Origin: Coprothermobacter sp.
Lineage (GTDB): Bacteria; Coprothermobacterota; Coprothermobacteria; Coprothermobacterales; Coprothermobacteraceae
Direction of reading: 5' to 3'
DNA: 22,593 nucleotides
Assembly (NCBI GenBank): GCA_003476705.1
Contig: DMVM01000099.1
Location: 1 to 22,593, forward strand
The notes under the pieces are model-generated. The model did no database searches, had not been told where the DNA came from, and saw only the letters and a program-made list of their open reading frames with translations. Made by a program: the position numbers and the translations under genes. Below, one piece after another: positions 8,164-15,326 of the stretch (the first letter of the stretch is position 1; the number at the start of each line of letters is the position of its first letter).

Positions 8164-9542
8164 AGCTGTATGACACCCTTAGTAGAAAATTGATTGATCT
8201 TGAAAAGAAGCCCGGAGAAAAGATAGCAGGATATGTGTGTGGCATAACGCCATATGATGAACCTCATTTGGGCCATGTAAGAACAGCTTTAGTGTTTGAC
8301 TTGTTCCGTCGTTATGTTAAAGCGCAAGGGTACAAACCAGTATTTGTTTCAAATTTCACCGATGTCGACGATAAGATCATTGAAAGATCAGCAGAGTTAT
8401 CTATTCATCCTTTTGCTCTGGCCGAGATTTATGAAAGGCTTTATTACAAACTCATGGATTTCCTTAACGTAGAACCTCTGTACGCGTACATCAGAGTGTC
8501 TCAAGTCATTCCAGATATAATCGAAGCTATAAAACAACTTATTGATAAAAAGCACGCTTATGTGACTCCTGATGGGGTTTATTTCTCAGTGTCCAGTTTT
8601 CCGTATTACGGTGAACTTTCAGCCAGAAAAGTCGAAGACATATCGCTACTTGAATCTAGAGTAGAGCCTTCGCCGTTCAAAAAAGATCCTAGGGACTTCG
8701 CTTTATGGAAGAGTAGGAAAACGAATGAGACTGTTTGGTGGCATAGTCCTTGGGGGGATGGTCGTCCCGGGTGGCACATTGAATGTACTGTCATTTCTGT
8801 TAAATTTGCCGGGTTCCCACTGGATTTCCACGGGGGCGGTTCAGATCTAATATTTCCTCATCATGAGAATGAAAAGGCACAGTCAGAAGCTCTCATGGGT
8901 CAAAAACCTTTCGCAAGGGTATGGATGCATACTGGTATGCTACGCATTGGCAAAGAAGAGATGCACAAGAGCCTGGGCAATTTCATAGGTGCCACTGAAA
9001 TTATGGCAAAGTACGATCCAGATGTGGTGAGGTATTTGCTCCTGTCAACGTACTATCGAGATCCTGTGACATTCTCCGAAGAAGTCTATAACCAGGCAGC
9101 AAACACGGTGAACAACCTTAGATCCTATTTCGAGCGACTTGATTGGGTGAGCAGAGACGGGGAAGCTCGAACCAGGGTAGTTAGCCTCGTAACAAGTGCT
9201 AAAGAGACTTTTCATAGCGCACTTGAAGATGATTTGAACTCATCTGCTGCGTTGGCTGAGGTGCACAAGTTGATCACCCAGCTAAGAGTTGAAGATCTAA
9301 ACATCAGCGAAGCTTCCATAGTCAAACAATTCCTTACCCATGCTTTAAGAACCGTATTTGGGCTGCGATTAACCAAAGATGGAAAGGTAGATGAATCTTT
9401 GATTCAAGATATGGTTGAGTTGAGAAATGATTTTAGAAAGCAAAAGAAGTTTTCCGAGGCTGACGCTATAAGGAATATGTTACTAAGACACAGCATTGTT
9501 CTGGAAGACACTAAAGATGGTACACGATGGATAAGGGAGTAA
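8160..9542 (+). CDS. cysS: Cysteinyl-tRNA synthetase
   Basis: Class I synthetase that charges tRNA-Cys. The zinc/cysteine site is complete: Cys27 in YVCGITPYD, Cys in WHIECTVIS, and His and Glu in FPHHENEKAQ. The HIGH motif is HLGH (36-39). The KMSKS loop reads EMHKS (267-271) followed by LGNFI, so the first Lys is replaced but the second is kept. A full anticodon-binding region follows, ending in VLEDTKDGTRW as in true CysRS. The first motif, CGITPYDEPHLGH, resembles the mycothiol ligase MshC more than typical CysRS (CGPTVYD), but the 460-residue length and C-terminus rule MshC out. ATG 8160 has GAGGTGA 4 bases upstream and overlaps the ispDF stop. Confidence 0.94.
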   Translation: MKLYDTLSRKLIDLEKKPGEKIAGYVCGITPYDEPHLGHVRTALVFDLFRRYVKAQGYKPVFVSNFTDVDDKIIERSAELSIHPFALAEIYERLYYKLMDFLNVEPLYAYIRVSQVIPDIIEAIKQLIDKKHAYVTPDGVYFSVSSFPYYGELSARKVEDISLLESRVEPSPFKKDPRDFALWKSRKTNETVWWHSPWGDGRPGWHIECTVISVKFAGFPLDFHGGGSDLIFPHHENEKAQSEALMGQKPFARVWMHTGMLRIGKEEMHKSLGNFIGATEIMAKYDPDVVRYLLLSTYYRDPVTFSEEVYNQAANTVNNLRSYFERLDWVSRDGEARTRVVSLVTSAKETFHSALEDDLNSSAALAEVHKLITQLRVEDLNISEASIVKQFLTHALRTVFGLRLTKDGKVDESLIQDMVELRNDFRKQKKFSEADAIRNMLLRHSIVLEDTKDGTRWIRE

Positions 9543-9546
9543 TCTG

Positions 9547-10263
9547 ATGAGTCTAAAGAAAGAGCTTACATACGGTTTTAGTCCTTTGGAAGAAGCACTC
9601 AGATCTGGCAAGGTTGAAAAAATCTGGGTAAGAGTAGACAAAATGTCAAAGGTTAAGCAGCTAGTGGATAGACTAGAGAAGAACAGACCAATTCCTCTCG
9701 TAGCGGTTCCTAAGGAATTCTTTCCTGAAAAAGAATGGGTCGGTTTTCTCCCTTCGGAAATTGACTACTTAGGATGGGAAGAATTACATGAAATAGAGAA
9801 CACGGTTGTGATTGTGGATGGGGTAACAGACAGCACAAATCTGGGGGCTATTTTTAGAACGTCGGTGGCACTCTCTTCTCCAAATATCATCCTTGATCTT
9901 CACAACACTGGATCAGTAACGCCAAAAGTTGTTGAGATTTCCCGTGGAGCAGCTTTAAGGGCACGCATATGGCGATTAAACATAAAACAGGCTATCCCAA
10001 GGCTTAAAGAGAACGGTTTCTCAGTAGTAGGACTGGAAGCACACCATGGGACAAAACTGTATCATTTGGATCTAACAGGAAAAGTTGCTTTAGTGGTCGG
10101 GTCTGAAGATAAAGGCATCCGTACAACCGTGAGAACTCTGTGTGACCATTTTGGCAACATACCAACAGACTTCGAGAGCCTTAATGTTCATGTTGCCCTT
10201 AGTATTGCCTTGTATGAAGCAAAACGTCAACGCGAGTTTAATAGCGGTAGTAGCATGGACTGA
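9547..10263 (+). CDS. SpoU/TrmH-family 2'-O-ribose RNA methyltransferase (RlmB/YacO type)
   Basis: SPOUT-fold methyltransferase, probably modifying 23S rRNA. An N-terminal substrate-binding domain (TYGFSPLEEALRSGKVEKIW, about 1-75) resembles RlmB. The SPOUT domain shows motif 1 VIVDGVTDSTNLGAIFRT (normally DPxNLGAI, here DSTNLGAI), motif 2 VALVVGSEDKGI and motif 3 IPTDFESLNVHVALSIALYEAKR. The knotted SAM site therefore looks present, with small deviations (STN for PHN, NVHVA for NVSVA). Its place right after cysS matches rlmB in the Bacillus block; mrnC, which lies between them there, is missing. It converges on the phosphofructokinase gene with a 37-base overlap of coding ends. Exact target nucleotide cannot be told from sequence. 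Confidence 0.88.
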   Translation: MSLKKELTYGFSPLEEALRSGKVEKIWVRVDKMSKVKQLVDRLEKNRPIPLVAVPKEFFPEKEWVGFLPSEIDYLGWEELHEIENTVVIVDGVTDSTNLGAIFRTSVALSSPNIILDLHNTGSVTPKVVEISRGAALRARIWRLNIKQAIPRLKENGFSVVGLEAHHGTKLYHLDLTGKVALVVGSEDKGIRTTVRTLCDHFGNIPTDFESLNVHVALSIALYEAKRQREFNSGSSMD

Positions 10264-11177
10264 AGGTAAGGAGGAAGCGGATTTGGCTCAATTGCCACTT
10301 CATAAGGTACTTCAACAGGCTGTAGATTTCTGGCCCCTAACATAATAGAATGGCGTCCTTCAGATATGGTGTAAAGTGCAGCTGCTCCCATGCTAAAGCC
10401 TAGGAAAGAATCTAGGGTTGCTGGAGTACCACCCCTCTGCAAATGACCAATGCGAGAAATCTCTATGTCTCTATTCAGTTCTTCTCTTAGCCACTCAGCA
10501 AGCGGTGATGGATCTCCACAGCCTTCAGCCCATATGACGATGGCACTACCTTCAGCTTGGCTTATCTTGGTATAGATTTCCTCAGATGTTGCTGGGGCTT
10601 CAGGTATATTGACAAAATCAGCTCCGCTTGCCAAACCTGCAAACATGGCTATATAACCAGAATTTCGTCCCATAACTTCAACAAAGAAAATTCCCCTTTC
10701 AGACAACGCCACATCAGTTAGCCGACGGACTGCTTTTACCGCTGTTTCAGCGGCTGTTATGAATCCCAGTGTGAAGTCAGTACCTCCCAAATCATTATCA
10801 ATAGTCCCTGGGATTCCCACAGTGGGGATGCCAGCTTCCTCTAAAGTCATTGCACCTCGCAAGGAGCCGTTCCCCCCGATTACTATGAGTCCATCGATGC
10901 CAGTAGAGGAGAGTGTATCAGGCACTCGCCGTCTCCATTCAGGAAGCAAGAATCTATCACTCCGGGACGTCCCGAGAATGGTCCCACCAAGAGAGTTTAT
11001 TCCTCTGACTCGACTGGAACTCAATGGCAAGAATTGCTCCTCTAGAAGTCCATCGAAGCCATTGCGCACACCTATGACTTCAATATTTCTCTGTTCGGCG
11101 GCTATGACAGCTCCAGAAATAGCTGCGTTCATTCCGGGGGAATCACCCCCGGACGTTAGTATGCCAATTCTTTTCAC
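10227..11177 (-). CDS. pfkA: 6-phosphofructokinase, predicted ATP-dependent
   Basis: Phosphorylates fructose 6-phosphate to the 1,6-bisphosphate in glycolysis. The 316 residues align without gaps to the numbering of the E. coli enzyme in the first 130 positions: GGDSPGMNAAI, TSRSDRF, GGNGS (101-105), PGTIDND with catalytic Asp127, VEVMGR, and GHLQRGGTP. Gly104 and Gly124 are the residues associated with ATP rather than pyrophosphate use. Position 103, an Asp that binds magnesium in most ATP-PFKs, is Asn here. The start is GTG, only 3 bases after the stop of the upstream PFK gene, with AGAGGAT as ribosome site, so the two form an operon. An allosteric function cannot be judged from what I see. 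Confidence 0.93.
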   Translation of the reverse strand: MKRIGILTSGGDSPGMNAAISGAVIAAEQRNIEVIGVRNGFDGLLEEQFLPLSSSRVRGINSLGGTILGTSRSDRFLLPEWRRRVPDTLSSTGIDGLIVIGGNGSLRGAMTLEEAGIPTVGIPGTIDNDLGGTDFTLGFITAAETAVKAVRRLTDVALSERGIFFVEVMGRNSGYIAMFAGLASGADFVNIPEAPATSEEIYTKISQAEGSAIVIWAEGCGDPSPLAEWLREELNRDIEISRIGHLQRGGTPATLDSFLGFSMGAAALYTISEGRHSIMLGARNLQPVEVPYEVAIEPNPLPPYLQSMLLPLLNSR

Positions 11178-11180
11178 GAT

Positions 11181-12215
11181 TTATCCTCTGAAAAAGACTC
11201 CAAAATCATGTATTAGAGACTCAGGAAGAGGCCTGTTTTTCCCCACAACCAGAGTAAGATCAACCGGTTTAATGGCACCTTCTTTGTATGCAGCTAAGAC
11301 ACCAGTCTGTCCCTTATCTAGCCATTCAACAGCTTTTAGCGCTTGAAGTTGTGGAAGTATTCTGTCTATTACAGAAGGTTTACCACCCCTTTGAGCATGG
11401 CCTAGAATAACGCATTTCACTTCCGTATTCAAGCTTTTTTCTAAGAACTGCGCAACTACTTCTCCCATGCCACCCAGTTGAACATGACCAAACTCATCAA
11501 CAGGTCTGTCTTTGAGCATGCTTTCGTCTAGAACAGCTCCCTCTGATACCACTACTACGGCGAACCCTTTTTCAGAAAGAGCTCTTTTTGTCTTGGCAAT
11601 AAGCTCCTCTATGTCAGCTTTCTTTTCAGGAACTATTACGTAATCAGCGCCGCCAGCGACGGCAGTAAAAAGCCCCAACCATCCCGCGTGACGTCCCATA
11701 ACTTCCAATACCATAACACGATGGTGGCTCTTAGCGGTATCTTGCAGCCTTTCCAGTATGTCCGTGGTAACTTCAAGAGCTGTAAAGAAACCCAAAGTAA
11801 AATCGGTCTCGGGAACGTCAAAATCAATCGTCTTTGGCACTCCGTTTATAGGTAGTTGGTAATCTCTCACAAGTTGACCTGCAACGCCTAAGGTGTCTTC
11901 GCCACCTATGGCGATAAGACCACTGAGCCCAAGTTCTTTGAAGTTCTCATAAGCAACTTCTTTCCCGCCTTCTCTTTTGTAAGGATTAGTACGGCTTGAG
12001 CCTAGAATCGTACCACCTTTTGCAAGAGCACCATCTACATCAGCTTTGGAAAGAACTATAGTCTCTTTTTCTAAAAGACCTTTCCAACCATCCTTAATGC
12101 CTATGACCTCATATCCCAATTCCACAGCTTTGTAGAACACTCCGCGAATAGCTGGATTCAGTCCAGGGGCGTCTCCTCCACCGGTTAAAACGCCGAGTCG
12201 CTTTATTTTATCCAC
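11181..12215 (-). CDS. Phosphofructokinase, predicted pyrophosphate-dependent (GGED/PKTID type)
   Basis: A second PFK-family enzyme of 344 residues, first gene of the pair. Motifs: LTGGGDAPGLNPAIRG, LGSSRTNPY, IGGEDTLG (104-111), GVPKTIDFD (catalytic Asp131), SHHRVMVLEVMGRHAGW, VVVSEGA and GHAQRGGKP. Asp107 (the position of Gly104 in E. coli) and Lys128 (Gly124) are the two residues that mark pyrophosphate-dependent PFKs. The SHHR and GRHAGW segments match the actinobacterial-type clade that includes the Amycolatopsis PPi-PFK. PPi enzymes are reversible, so it could serve gluconeogenesis too. GTG start with AAAGGAGGT (12222-12230) 6 bases upstream; the ATG overlapping it is out of frame. PPi use is inferred, not shown. 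Confidence 0.9.
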   Translation of the reverse strand: MDKIKRLGVLTGGGDAPGLNPAIRGVFYKAVELGYEVIGIKDGWKGLLEKETIVLSKADVDGALAKGGTILGSSRTNPYKREGGKEVAYENFKELGLSGLIAIGGEDTLGVAGQLVRDYQLPINGVPKTIDFDVPETDFTLGFFTALEVTTDILERLQDTAKSHHRVMVLEVMGRHAGWLGLFTAVAGGADYVIVPEKKADIEELIAKTKRALSEKGFAVVVVSEGAVLDESMLKDRPVDEFGHVQLGGMGEVVAQFLEKSLNTEVKCVILGHAQRGGKPSVIDRILPQLQALKAVEWLDKGQTGVLAAYKEGAIKPVDLTLVVGKNRPLPESLIHDFGVFFRG

Positions 12216-12303
12216 ATTAATACCTCCTTTATGCGCAGACTAGTCCACCATATTTTACGCTAGCATTGAAGAAAGCGTGTTTAAAAGTTTGTTATGGCAT
12301 CGA

Positions 12304-12332
12304 TTGACACTCACTTAAACGTAGTATAATAT
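12304..12332 (+). promoter_or_regulatory. Sigma-70-type promoter of the BMP lipoprotein gene
   Basis: A perfect -35 TTGACA (12304-12309) is followed by TATAAT at 12325-12330 (15-base spacer). The overlapping TAATAT at 12327-12332 gives the ideal 17-base spacer. The promoter lies 55 bases before the start codon of the BMP gene, in the divergent gap shared with the phosphofructokinase operon, for which no equally clear promoter is visible. Confidence 0.8.
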
Positions 12333-12334
12333 TA

Positions 12335-12358
12335 CGGAAGCGGAAGCGAAACTTCCGC
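12335..12358 (+). promoter_or_regulatory. GC-rich hairpin at the 5' end of the BMP transcript
   Basis: GCGGAAG (12340-12346) pairs perfectly with CTTCCGC (12352-12358) across a CGAAA loop. CGGAAG occurs twice in tandem (12335-12340 and 12341-12346), and either copy could pair with CTTCCG. The hairpin begins within a few bases of the expected transcription start, so it could shield the mRNA 5' end or be a binding site. It has no T-run and is not a terminator. Confidence 0.55.
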
Positions 12359-12386
12359 CAAAAATGACGAAAGGGGAGGAGCAGAG

Positions 12387-13538
12387 GTGAAAAAGTTTAC
12401 AGTTGGTATTTTGGTCGCTCTATTAGCTGTCTCACTAGTTTTGAGTGGTTGTACACAGCCTTCGGGTCCAACTACTACAGAACCGAAGTACAAGATCGGT
12501 CTTGTATTTGATATCGGTGGAAGAGGAGACCACTCTTTTAACGATTCTGCTTATAACGGGCTAGTTCGTTTGGCAGAGGAATTCGAAGGTTACATCAAAG
12601 ATGACCCAGATAATGTTAACTACGGGACCGAGGTTGAGCTTAAGTACTTGGAACCCAAAGAGGGTGGGCAAGACAGAGAACAGCTTCTTCGTACTTTGGC
12701 TGAAGAGGGTTATGACCTCATCTTTGGTATCGGTTTCATGTTCACAGACCCCATGATTAATGTTGCCAAGGACTTCCCAGACACAAAGTTTGCCATCGTA
12801 GATGGTACCATTGACGGGCTTGATGAACAGAGCAATATCGTCTGCTTAAACTTTAAGCAGAATGAAGGCTCATTCTTAGTAGGAGCTATTGCAGGCCTCA
12901 AAACCCAGACAAACAAAGTGGGTTTCGTGGGTGGAATGCAGAGTACTCTAATCGAGCAATTTGAAGTTGGTTACAAAGCAGGAGCGATGTACGTTAATCC
13001 TAACCTAAGAGAAGCTGGAAACATTCTTTCCCAGTACATAGGCACTACTGGCGACGCTTTTAAGGACCCCGCTAGAGGAACAGAAATAGCTTCTACGTTC
13101 CTTAATCAGGACGCAGACGTTATTTACCACGCATCTGGTGCATCAGGTGCTGGTGTGTTCCAAGCAGTTTATGATGCCTTCAAGAATGGTAAAGATGTGT
13201 GGGCAATTGGCGTAGATAGTGACCAAGGCTTAGTTTATAAGAGCAGCGACGACCCTGAGCAGCAGGCTATGGGTGATCGTATTATGACCTCCATGCTAAA
13301 GAGAGTTGATACATCCGTGTATCTTACTGGAAAAGATTTGATGGAAGGTCAGTGGAAGGGCGGATATAGAGATTTTGGATTAGACGTAGATGGTGTTGGA
13401 TATGCAGTTAACGACTACAATAGATCTCTTATCGAGGATGTTATGCCCCAAGTAGATGAACTTAAACAGAAGATCATAAATGGCGAGATTGTTGTCCCAA
13501 CCAACAACGAAGAGCTACAAACGTTCCAATTACCCTAA
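12387..13538 (+). CDS. BMP-family (PnrA-like) substrate-binding lipoprotein of a nucleoside ABC importer
   Basis: Extracytoplasmic binding protein anchored by lipid. The N-terminus is a classic lipoprotein signal (KK, hydrophobic stretch, LVLSGC lipobox with Cys22), followed by a Thr/Pro-rich linker. The mature part matches the BMP/Med/PnrA family: KIGLVFDIGGRGDHSFNDSAYNGL, YDLIFGIGFMFTDPM, FPDTKFAIVDG, GFVGGM and VIYHASGASGAGVFQAV, ending near WKGGYRDFGL. Known members bind purine nucleosides, and the ATPase and two permeases downstream are of the matching type, so nucleosides are the likely substrate (inference). Length 383 residues. GTG start with AGGGGAGGAG just upstream. A terminator directly after it would make binding protein more abundant than the membrane parts. 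Confidence 0.93.
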   Translation: MKKFTVGILVALLAVSLVLSGCTQPSGPTTTEPKYKIGLVFDIGGRGDHSFNDSAYNGLVRLAEEFEGYIKDDPDNVNYGTEVELKYLEPKEGGQDREQLLRTLAEEGYDLIFGIGFMFTDPMINVAKDFPDTKFAIVDGTIDGLDEQSNIVCLNFKQNEGSFLVGAIAGLKTQTNKVGFVGGMQSTLIEQFEVGYKAGAMYVNPNLREAGNILSQYIGTTGDAFKDPARGTEIASTFLNQDADVIYHASGASGAGVFQAVYDAFKNGKDVWAIGVDSDQGLVYKSSDDPEQQAMGDRIMTSMLKRVDTSVYLTGKDLMEGQWKGGYRDFGLDVDGVGYAVNDYNRSLIEDVMPQVDELKQKIINGEIVVPTNNEELQTFQLP

Positions 13539-13568
13539 GGGTTAACACTATTACGAACTAAGATTTAC

Positions 13569-13599
13569 GGGCTACCATTCTGGTAGCCCTCTTTTTTTC
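13569..13599 (+). terminator. Intrinsic terminator after the BMP gene
   Basis: GGGCTACCA (13569-13577) pairs perfectly with TGGTAGCCC (13581-13589) across a 3-base loop, followed by TCTTTTTTTCT. It lies 30 bases after the BMP stop and before the ATPase gene, so it probably works as a partial terminator inside the transporter operon or ends a separate BMP transcript. Confidence 0.92.
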
Positions 13600-13656
13600 T
13601 CAATGTTATAATAAAAAAACGAAATGTCAAGCAAGTTATAAGCAGAGGTGATGTAG

Positions 13657-13785
13657 TTGTTGTTTCTGCATTCACTATATAATGAGTGTTGTACCACGTT
13701 CGCAGTTACGCACGAACTTTTAAAAGCCTTTGAAGTTGGTTCGTGTTCATTTGGCTTATCTGGTCAAAACGTAGGAAATGGGTGA
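13657..13785 (+). CDS. Possible 42-codon leader ORF before the ABC ATPase gene
   Basis: An open frame of 42 codons starts at TTG 13657 behind AGAGGTGAT (13644-13652), a ribosome site as good as those of confirmed genes in this window. Its TGA (13783-13785) lies within the ribosome site (GGTGAT) of the ATPase gene, 5 bases before that start, an arrangement typical of translational coupling. The peptide is not clearly hydrophobic, contains Cys-Cys, and matches nothing I recognise. It spans the inverted repeats at 13698-13745. It may be a leader peptide or chance. Confidence 0.3.
   Translation: MLFLHSLYNECCTTFAVTHELLKAFEVGSCSFGLSGQNVGNG
13698..13745 (+). repeat. Alternating inverted repeats in the ATPase gene leader
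   Basis: GTTCG (13698-13702), CACGAAC (13711-13717) and GTTCGTG (13739-13745) allow two exclusive stems: the middle element can pair with the first (5 bp) or the third (7 bp). Such an arrangement can act as an RNA switch, but neither stem is followed by a T-run. The rest of the 13600-13790 leader has TATAAT at 13607-13612 and 13678-13683, each without a convincing -35. Confidence 0.35.
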
Positions 13786-13790
13786 TAGAG

Positions 13791-15326
13791 ATGAGCAAGG
13801 TTGACACAATCAAAGAACGTATTCCTCTGATCGAACTGAAAGGAATAACGAAAGCTTTTCCAGGCGTTGTGGCTAACGATGACATTCATCTAACGCTCTA
13901 CGAAGGAGAAATTCACGCATTAGTGGGTGAAAACGGAGCTGGTAAGACGACGCTTATGAAAATTCTTTACGGGGAATATCGTGCAGACAAAGGTGAGATT
14001 TTTGTAAGAGGGAAACCTGTAAGAATCACAAATCCTTCAGTTGCAGTGGCACTGGGGATAGGTATGGTACACCAGCACTTTATGTTGGTGCCCGGTCTAA
14101 CAGTTCTTGAAAACATCATCTTAGGCAGTGAACCTGTAAAGAATGCAGTTTTAGACATAAAATCGGCGCGACAGAAGATCGAAGACATTATGCAAAAGAA
14201 CGCTATGCCTGTGGATCTCGATACCTATGTTGAGGATTTGCCAGTGGGACTGCAGCAGCGTGTTGAAATACTTAAACTGCTGTACCGAGGTGCGGAAACT
14301 CTGGTTCTTGATGAACCAACAGCTGTTTTAACTCCACAGGAAACAACAGAACTGTTCAAAACGCTTAAGGCTCTTAAAGAACAGGGGCGGGGCATAATAT
14401 TTATTTCTCACAAACTGAACGAGGTTTTAGAAATAGCTGACAGAATCACTGTTATAAGAAGAGGCAGAGTAGTGGGTGAAATGCCCATTGAGGAAGCTAG
14501 CAAGGAAAAAATCGCTGAGATGATGGTAGGCAAGCCAGTGGTTCTGGAGGTAGAAAACCCTCGCATTGAAGTTGGCGGACATTGTTTGGTGCTTAAAGAC
14601 GTTGTTTATGAAGAGAACGGTGTCAAAAAACTTGATGAGATCAGCTTTTCTGTTCATGCTGGTGAAATTTACGGAGTAGCTGGCGTTGAAGGCAATGGAC
14701 AAGAAGAGCTCCTCAAAATAATCTCAGGTGAAATCTACCCGTCAGCTGGTGAAATCTATATCACCGATAAGGTAGTCAACAGGATTTCCCCCATGGGACG
14801 CAGACAACTTGGCATAGGTCACATCCCAGCAGACAGACAAGCACAAGGTTTATTCATTGACATGCCTTTGTACATCAATGTGGTGGTTGGGTGGCATTGG
14901 CGGAAGGAATTTCAGAAAAGGGGTATTCTTGATTACAAGGTAATGAGGTCTACTGCAAGCACCGTAGTAAAAAACTTCGACGTCAGAACCCCTTCTGTGG
15001 AAGTACCTGCCAGTGCCTTAAGCGGCGGAAATCAGCAGAAATTTGTTGTGGGACGCGAAATAAGCTTTGATCCAACCCTTTTGTTGGCTGCCTATCCGAC
15101 TAGGGGGGTGGATGTAGGGGCTACCGAATTCATATACAAGCAACTCATAGATGAAAAAGTTAGGGGGAAAGCCATTCTGCTTATATCTGCTGATCTTGAA
15201 GAGATCTTGGCTTTGTCTGATCGTATTGGAGTTCTTTACAGGGGAAAGATAATAAAAGAGTTCAGGAGAGAAGAAGCGACGCCGGAAATCATAGGATTGT
15301 ATATGCTGGGAGTGAAGGAAGAATGA
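13791..15326 (+). CDS. ABC transporter ATP-binding protein, nucleoside importer (NupO/YufO type, two ATPase domains)
   Basis: Cytoplasmic motor of the importer. Domain 1 has Walker A GENGAGKT (46-53), signature LPVGLQQR in a relaxed form and Walker B LVLDEPTAVLTP with switch His in IIFISHK. Domain 2 has a degenerate Walker A (GVEGNGQEEL, about 297-306), a full signature LSGGNQQK (about 411) and LLAAYPTRGVDVGA in place of a catalytic Walker B. One competent and one degenerate site is the norm for ribose/nucleoside-type tandem ATPases. ATG 13791 is preferred (GGTGAT 4 bases before); GTG 13782 or GTG 13743 would add residues that do not look conserved. 511 residues. The stop overlaps the next start (ATGA). 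Confidence 0.92.
   Translation: MSKVDTIKERIPLIELKGITKAFPGVVANDDIHLTLYEGEIHALVGENGAGKTTLMKILYGEYRADKGEIFVRGKPVRITNPSVAVALGIGMVHQHFMLVPGLTVLENIILGSEPVKNAVLDIKSARQKIEDIMQKNAMPVDLDTYVEDLPVGLQQRVEILKLLYRGAETLVLDEPTAVLTPQETTELFKTLKALKEQGRGIIFISHKLNEVLEIADRITVIRRGRVVGEMPIEEASKEKIAEMMVGKPVVLEVENPRIEVGGHCLVLKDVVYEENGVKKLDEISFSVHAGEIYGVAGVEGNGQEELLKIISGEIYPSAGEIYITDKVVNRISPMGRRQLGIGHIPADRQAQGLFIDMPLYINVVVGWHWRKEFQKRGILDYKVMRSTASTVVKNFDVRTPSVEVPASALSGGNQQKFVVGREISFDPTLLLAAYPTRGVDVGATEFIYKQLIDEKVRGKAILLISADLEEILALSDRIGVLYRGKIIKEFRREEATPEIIGLYMLGVKEE

Noticed and set aside
8160..9542. Mycothiol ligase MshC instead of cysteinyl-tRNA synthetase
   Set aside because: The first motif is MshC-like, but the length and the C-terminal VLEDTKDGTRW region are those of CysRS.
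10759..11346. Long open frame of 195 codons on the + strand
   Set aside because: It runs antisense across the two phosphofructokinase genes, which have complete family motifs, and its protein has no recognisable features.
12238..12245. GACTAGTC palindrome upstream of the phosphofructokinase operon
   Set aside because: Eight bases are expected by chance and nothing ties it to a regulator.
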